64,000 nt of DNA, taken from contig JAPWJY010000002.1 in NCBI GenBank assembly GCA_028283765.1, forward strand, positions 1 to 64,000, read 5' to 3'. This DNA is from Parvibaculaceae bacterium (lineage in GTDB: Bacteria > Pseudomonadota > Alphaproteobacteria > Parvibaculales > Parvibaculaceae). This document shows positions 61,628-64,000 of the stretch, piece by piece (position 1 is the first letter of the stretch; the number at the start of each line of letters is the position of its first letter). The notes beneath the pieces were generated by a model. The model did no database searches, was not told where the DNA came from, and worked only from the letters and a program-made list of their open reading frames with translations. The translations under genes were made by a program, and so were the position numbers.

Positions 61628-62668
61628 ATGGCCAGTTCGCAATCCACGCCGGTCAACCGCCAGTTCCGCCTCAGGAACCGTCCCGTGGGACGCATTAAAA
61701 CAAGCGACTTCGATCTGGTCGAGACAGCCCCGCCCGTACCCGGCGAACGCGAGGCGCTGGTGCGCACGCTTTATCTGAGCCTCGATCCGACCAACCGGAT
61801 CTGGATGAGCGATATGGACCAGTACATGCCGCCGGTCGAGATCGGCGCGGTGATGCGCGGCGGCGGGCTTGGCCTTGTCGTCAAGTCCAACTCCGCGCGT
61901 TACAAGGAAGGGGATATCGTCTCCGGGCTGACGAACTGGCAGGACTATTCCATTGCCGGAGAACGGCCCGACAACATGATGGGCGTGATCCCCGGGGGCC
62001 TGCCGGTGCCCCTGACGGCGATGATGGGCGCCTGCGGCATGACCGGGCTTACCGCCTATTTCGGCCTGCTGGAACATGGACGCCCCAACGAAGGGGAGAC
62101 GCTGCTGGTCTCCGCCGCGGCGGGGGCGGTCGGCTCCGTCGTCGGCCAGATCGGCAAGATCAAGGGCTGCCGGGTTGTCGGCATCGCAGGCGGCGCGGAC
62201 AAATGCCGCTTCATCGTGGAGGAACTCGGCTTCGACGCCGCCGTCGACTACAAGCGCGGCGACTGGCGCGAAGCGCTGGCGGCGGCGACGCCTGACGGCA
62301 TCGACGTCAATTTCGAGAATGTCGGCGGCGAGATCATGGATGCAGTGATGGCGCGCATGAACCTTTACAGCCGGATGCCGCTCTGCGGGATGATCTCCGG
62401 GTATAATTCAGGCGAACTGATGCGTGGCGATTTTTCACCAATCCTTATGCGCCGGATTCGCGTCAGCGGCTTCATCGTCACCGATTTTGCCGCGAAATTC
62501 GCGGAAGGCTCTGTGCAGCTTGCCCAATGGGTGGCGGGCGGCCGTATCAAGCATCATGAAACCATCGTCGAGGGCCTTGAAAATGCCCCAGTCGCGGTCA
62601 ATCGCCTGTTTGATGGGCAGAACATCGGCAAATTGATCGTCAAGGTCTCGGAACCTCCGGCCCAATAA
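61628..62668 (+). CDS. NADP-dependent MDR-family oxidoreductase (2-alkenal/curcumin-reductase type)
   Basis: 346 aa zinc-free medium-chain reductase. N-terminal GroES-like domain (VNRQFRLRNRPVGR, LYLSLDPTNRIWMSD, then MGACGMTGLTAYFGL). Rossmann motif VSAAAGAVGSVVGQIGKIKG (AxxGxxG) and FENVGGEIMDAV. This set marks the YncB/CurA and leukotriene B4 dehydrogenase group, which reduce alpha,beta-unsaturated aldehydes and ketones with NADPH. It lies 114 bp ahead of livH, so it may be separate from that operon. Confidence 0.92.
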   Translation: MASSQSTPVNRQFRLRNRPVGRIKTSDFDLVETAPPVPGEREALVRTLYLSLDPTNRIWMSDMDQYMPPVEIGAVMRGGGLGLVVKSNSARYKEGDIVSGLTNWQDYSIAGERPDNMMGVIPGGLPVPLTAMMGACGMTGLTAYFGLLEHGRPNEGETLLVSAAAGAVGSVVGQIGKIKGCRVVGIAGGADKCRFIVEELGFDAAVDYKRGDWREALAAATPDGIDVNFENVGGEIMDAVMARMNLYSRMPLCGMISGYNSGELMRGDFSPILMRRIRVSGFIVTDFAAKFAEGSVQLAQWVAGGRIKHHETIVEGLENAPVAVNRLFDGQNIGKLIVKVSEPPAQ

Positions 62669-62782
62669 GATACAGACCTCGCATTCCGGGGCTTGCGTCC
62701 CGGCCTTTCCCCTGTCCATGCTGGTGCAGCAATCGACTGTTCGCCGACTTGAACAGTAGCCGGATGAGACGCCAGGGGGCCG

Positions 62783-63697
62783 ATGGATTATTTTCTACAG
62801 CAACTGATCAACGGCGCGACGCTCGGGGCCATCTACGGGCTCATCGCGCTGGGCTACACGATGGTTTACGGCATCATCGGCATGATCAATTTCGCTCATG
62901 GCGACATCTACATGGTCGGCGCCTTCATCTCGCTGATCGGGCTGATGGTGATGGGGGCGCTGGGATTGACCTTCATCCCGCTCGCCCTCTTCCTGGTGGT
63001 ACTGCTCGCCATGATCTTCACCGCGCTCTATGGCTGGACCGTCGAGCGCATCGCCTACCGCCCGCTGCGCGGCTCGTCGAGACTGGCCCCGCTGATTTCC
63101 GCCATTGGCACCTCGATCTTCCTGCAAAACTATGTGCAGATCGCCCAGGGCGCGCGCGCCAAGCCCTTGCCGCCGATGGTTCGCGGATCGGTGGACCTCA
63201 TCCACACCGGCAATTTTCAGGTTACGATCAGCTATCTGCAAATCATGATCATCGCCCTGACCGTGGTGCTGATGGCGGGCTTCACCTTTATGATCCGCAA
63301 GACCTCGCTTGGCCGCGCCCAGCGCGCCACCGAGCAGGACATGACCATGGCCTCGCTGCTCGGCATAAATGTCGACCGGACCATCTCGATCACCTTCATC
63401 ATCGGCGCATCGCTTGCCGCCGTCGCCGGGCTGATGGTGACGCTCTATTATGGCGTGATCGATTTCTACATCGGCTTCATCGCGGGGATAAAGGCTTTCA
63501 CCGCCGCCGTTCTGGGCGGCATCGGCTCGCTGCCGGGCGCGATGCTGGGCGGTTTCCTCATCGGTCTCATCGAGGCTTTCTGGTCCGGCTATTTCAGCGT
63601 CGCCTACAAGGACGTCGGCGTCTTCGCCATTCTCGTGCTGGTGCTGATTTTCCGCCCCACGGGCTTGCTCGGCAAACCCGAGATCGAGAAGGTCTGA
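62783..63697 (+). CDS. livH: Branched-chain amino acid-type ABC permease LivH
   Basis: 304 aa, about eight hydrophobic helices. The LivH hallmarks are LINGATLGAIYGLIALGYTMVYGIIGMINFAHGD at the N-terminus, RAQRATEQDMTMASLLGINVDRTI in the EAA-like loop and FTAAVLGGIGSLPGAMLGG near the C-terminus. CAGGGGG gives the ribosome site. Forms a HAAT-family importer for branched-chain amino acids, amides or urea-like ligands with LivM. The first liv gene here; livF, livG and livJ would lie beyond the edge. Confidence 0.95.
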   Translation: MDYFLQQLINGATLGAIYGLIALGYTMVYGIIGMINFAHGDIYMVGAFISLIGLMVMGALGLTFIPLALFLVVLLAMIFTALYGWTVERIAYRPLRGSSRLAPLISAIGTSIFLQNYVQIAQGARAKPLPPMVRGSVDLIHTGNFQVTISYLQIMIIALTVVLMAGFTFMIRKTSLGRAQRATEQDMTMASLLGINVDRTISITFIIGASLAAVAGLMVTLYYGVIDFYIGFIAGIKAFTAAVLGGIGSLPGAMLGGFLIGLIEAFWSGYFSVAYKDVGVFAILVLVLIFRPTGLLGKPEIEKV

Positions 63698-63700
63698 GCC

Positions 63701-64000
63701 ATGACCGCCCTGCGCCTCAGAACCGAACTCGTGGATGCGCTGATCGCGGCCTTTGTCGCGGCGCTTCTCGCCCTGCCTCTCCTCGGCTTCAAGCTGACCG
63801 ATTCGGCCACGGGACTTTCCCTCGATTACCGCTGGCCCCTCGTCGGCTATGCCGCCGGTGCCGTCTTTACCGGGCGGCTCGCCATCGGCCAGCTTCGCCA
63901 TTTCTTCGGCGCCCGCTTCGACAGGACGCGCGGTCAGAGCGACATCTACAGCGCCGACCCCGGGCGGGCGCGGATCATGTTCGGCTGGGCGCTCATCGCC
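63701..64000 (+). CDS. livM: Branched-chain amino acid-type ABC permease LivM (5' part, runs off the right edge)
   Basis: 100 codons in view from ATG 63701, 3 bp after livH. The N-terminus MTALRLRTELVDALIAAFVAALLALPLLGFKLTDS is the additional LivM N-terminal domain (DUF3382-type) that precedes the permease core, with a further hydrophobic stretch and a basic loop (RHFFGARFDRTRG). The conserved permease part is outside the window. Confidence 0.88.
   Translation, partial: MTALRLRTELVDALIAAFVAALLALPLLGFKLTDSATGLSLDYRWPLVGYAAGAVFTGRLAIGQLRHFFGARFDRTRGQSDIYSADPGRARIMFGWALIA

Noticed and set aside
1-64000. CRISPR arrays, insertion sequences, prophage
   Set aside because: No regularly spaced repeats, transposase-like or phage-like proteins were found.

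Overview
This 64 kb window is GC-rich and densely coded, and comes from an alphaproteobacterium. The evidence is a block of genes whose set and pairing are typical of that class: EIIA-Man/HPr/ahcY/PAS-kinase, trpFBA-accD-folC, and trxA/addAB/murU/amgK/tsaE. DUF1989, DUF1329/YCF48, OhrR/Ohr and long-form LeuA proteins are also present. I cannot settle the order or genus from sequence alone. Many genes overlap by 4 bp (ATGA), so translational coupling is common.

Region 1 (1-12.7 kb) is an accessory nitrogen-compound locus. A leftward operon encodes an SDR dehydrogenase, a DUF1989 (urea-carboxylase-associated) protein, a guanidino-modifying hydrolase of the amidinotransferase/DDAH fold, and an M20 N-carbamoyl-amino-acid hydrolase that runs off the left edge. 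Divergent from it are two LysR regulators, an unknown protein and an isopenicillin-N-synthase-like 2OG-Fe(II) oxygenase. Further right are a TetR regulator and a leftward ABC transporter whose binding protein resembles the 'urea carboxylase region' family. The transporter is preceded by a near-perfect sigma-54 promoter and a 14-bp palindrome. Together these suggest uptake and stepwise breakdown of a guanidino or ureido compound: guanidino to ureido to amino acid. This is the best candidate in the window for an undescribed pathway. An AGPS-like FAD oxidase follows.

Region 2 (12.7-18.6 kb) holds two tandem 39-40 aa membrane peptides with their own terminator, a His-rich YqjI-like PadR regulator with GATATATC operator repeats, zapE, a cold-shock gene with a long leader, EIIA-HPr and ahcY.

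Region 3 (18.6-38.2 kb) is core metabolism and repair: a PAS histidine kinase at the DivL position, an amidase, pyrF-trpF-trpB-trpA-accD-folC, an outer-membrane barrel protein, and the opposing trxA, addA, addB, murU, amgK, tsaE run. From memory of rhizobial genomes, the tsaE-to-trpF block is inverted here relative to the kinase.

Region 4 (38.3-49.8 kb) is mixed: YciI, EVE and Rieske proteins, a decayed antitoxin/Doc pair, a creatininase-like enzyme, a class III CoA-transferase, tRNA-Thr(CGT), and a cmoA-like plus ICMT-like methyltransferase pair divergent from a PmrAB/QseBC-like two-component system across a PmrA-box-like repeat. MarC, a DUF2946-like protein, and bfd/bfr iron storage follow.

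Region 5 (49.8-64 kb) has a DUF1329-YCF48 envelope pair, an enoyl-CoA hydratase, leuA, a class A PBP, a frameshifted YgjP-like metallopeptidase, an amidohydrolase, ohr with a 26-bp perfect palindrome and a frameshifted ohrR, an NADP-dependent oxidoreductase and the start of a liv operon (livH, livM). No CRISPR array, insertion sequence or prophage was seen.
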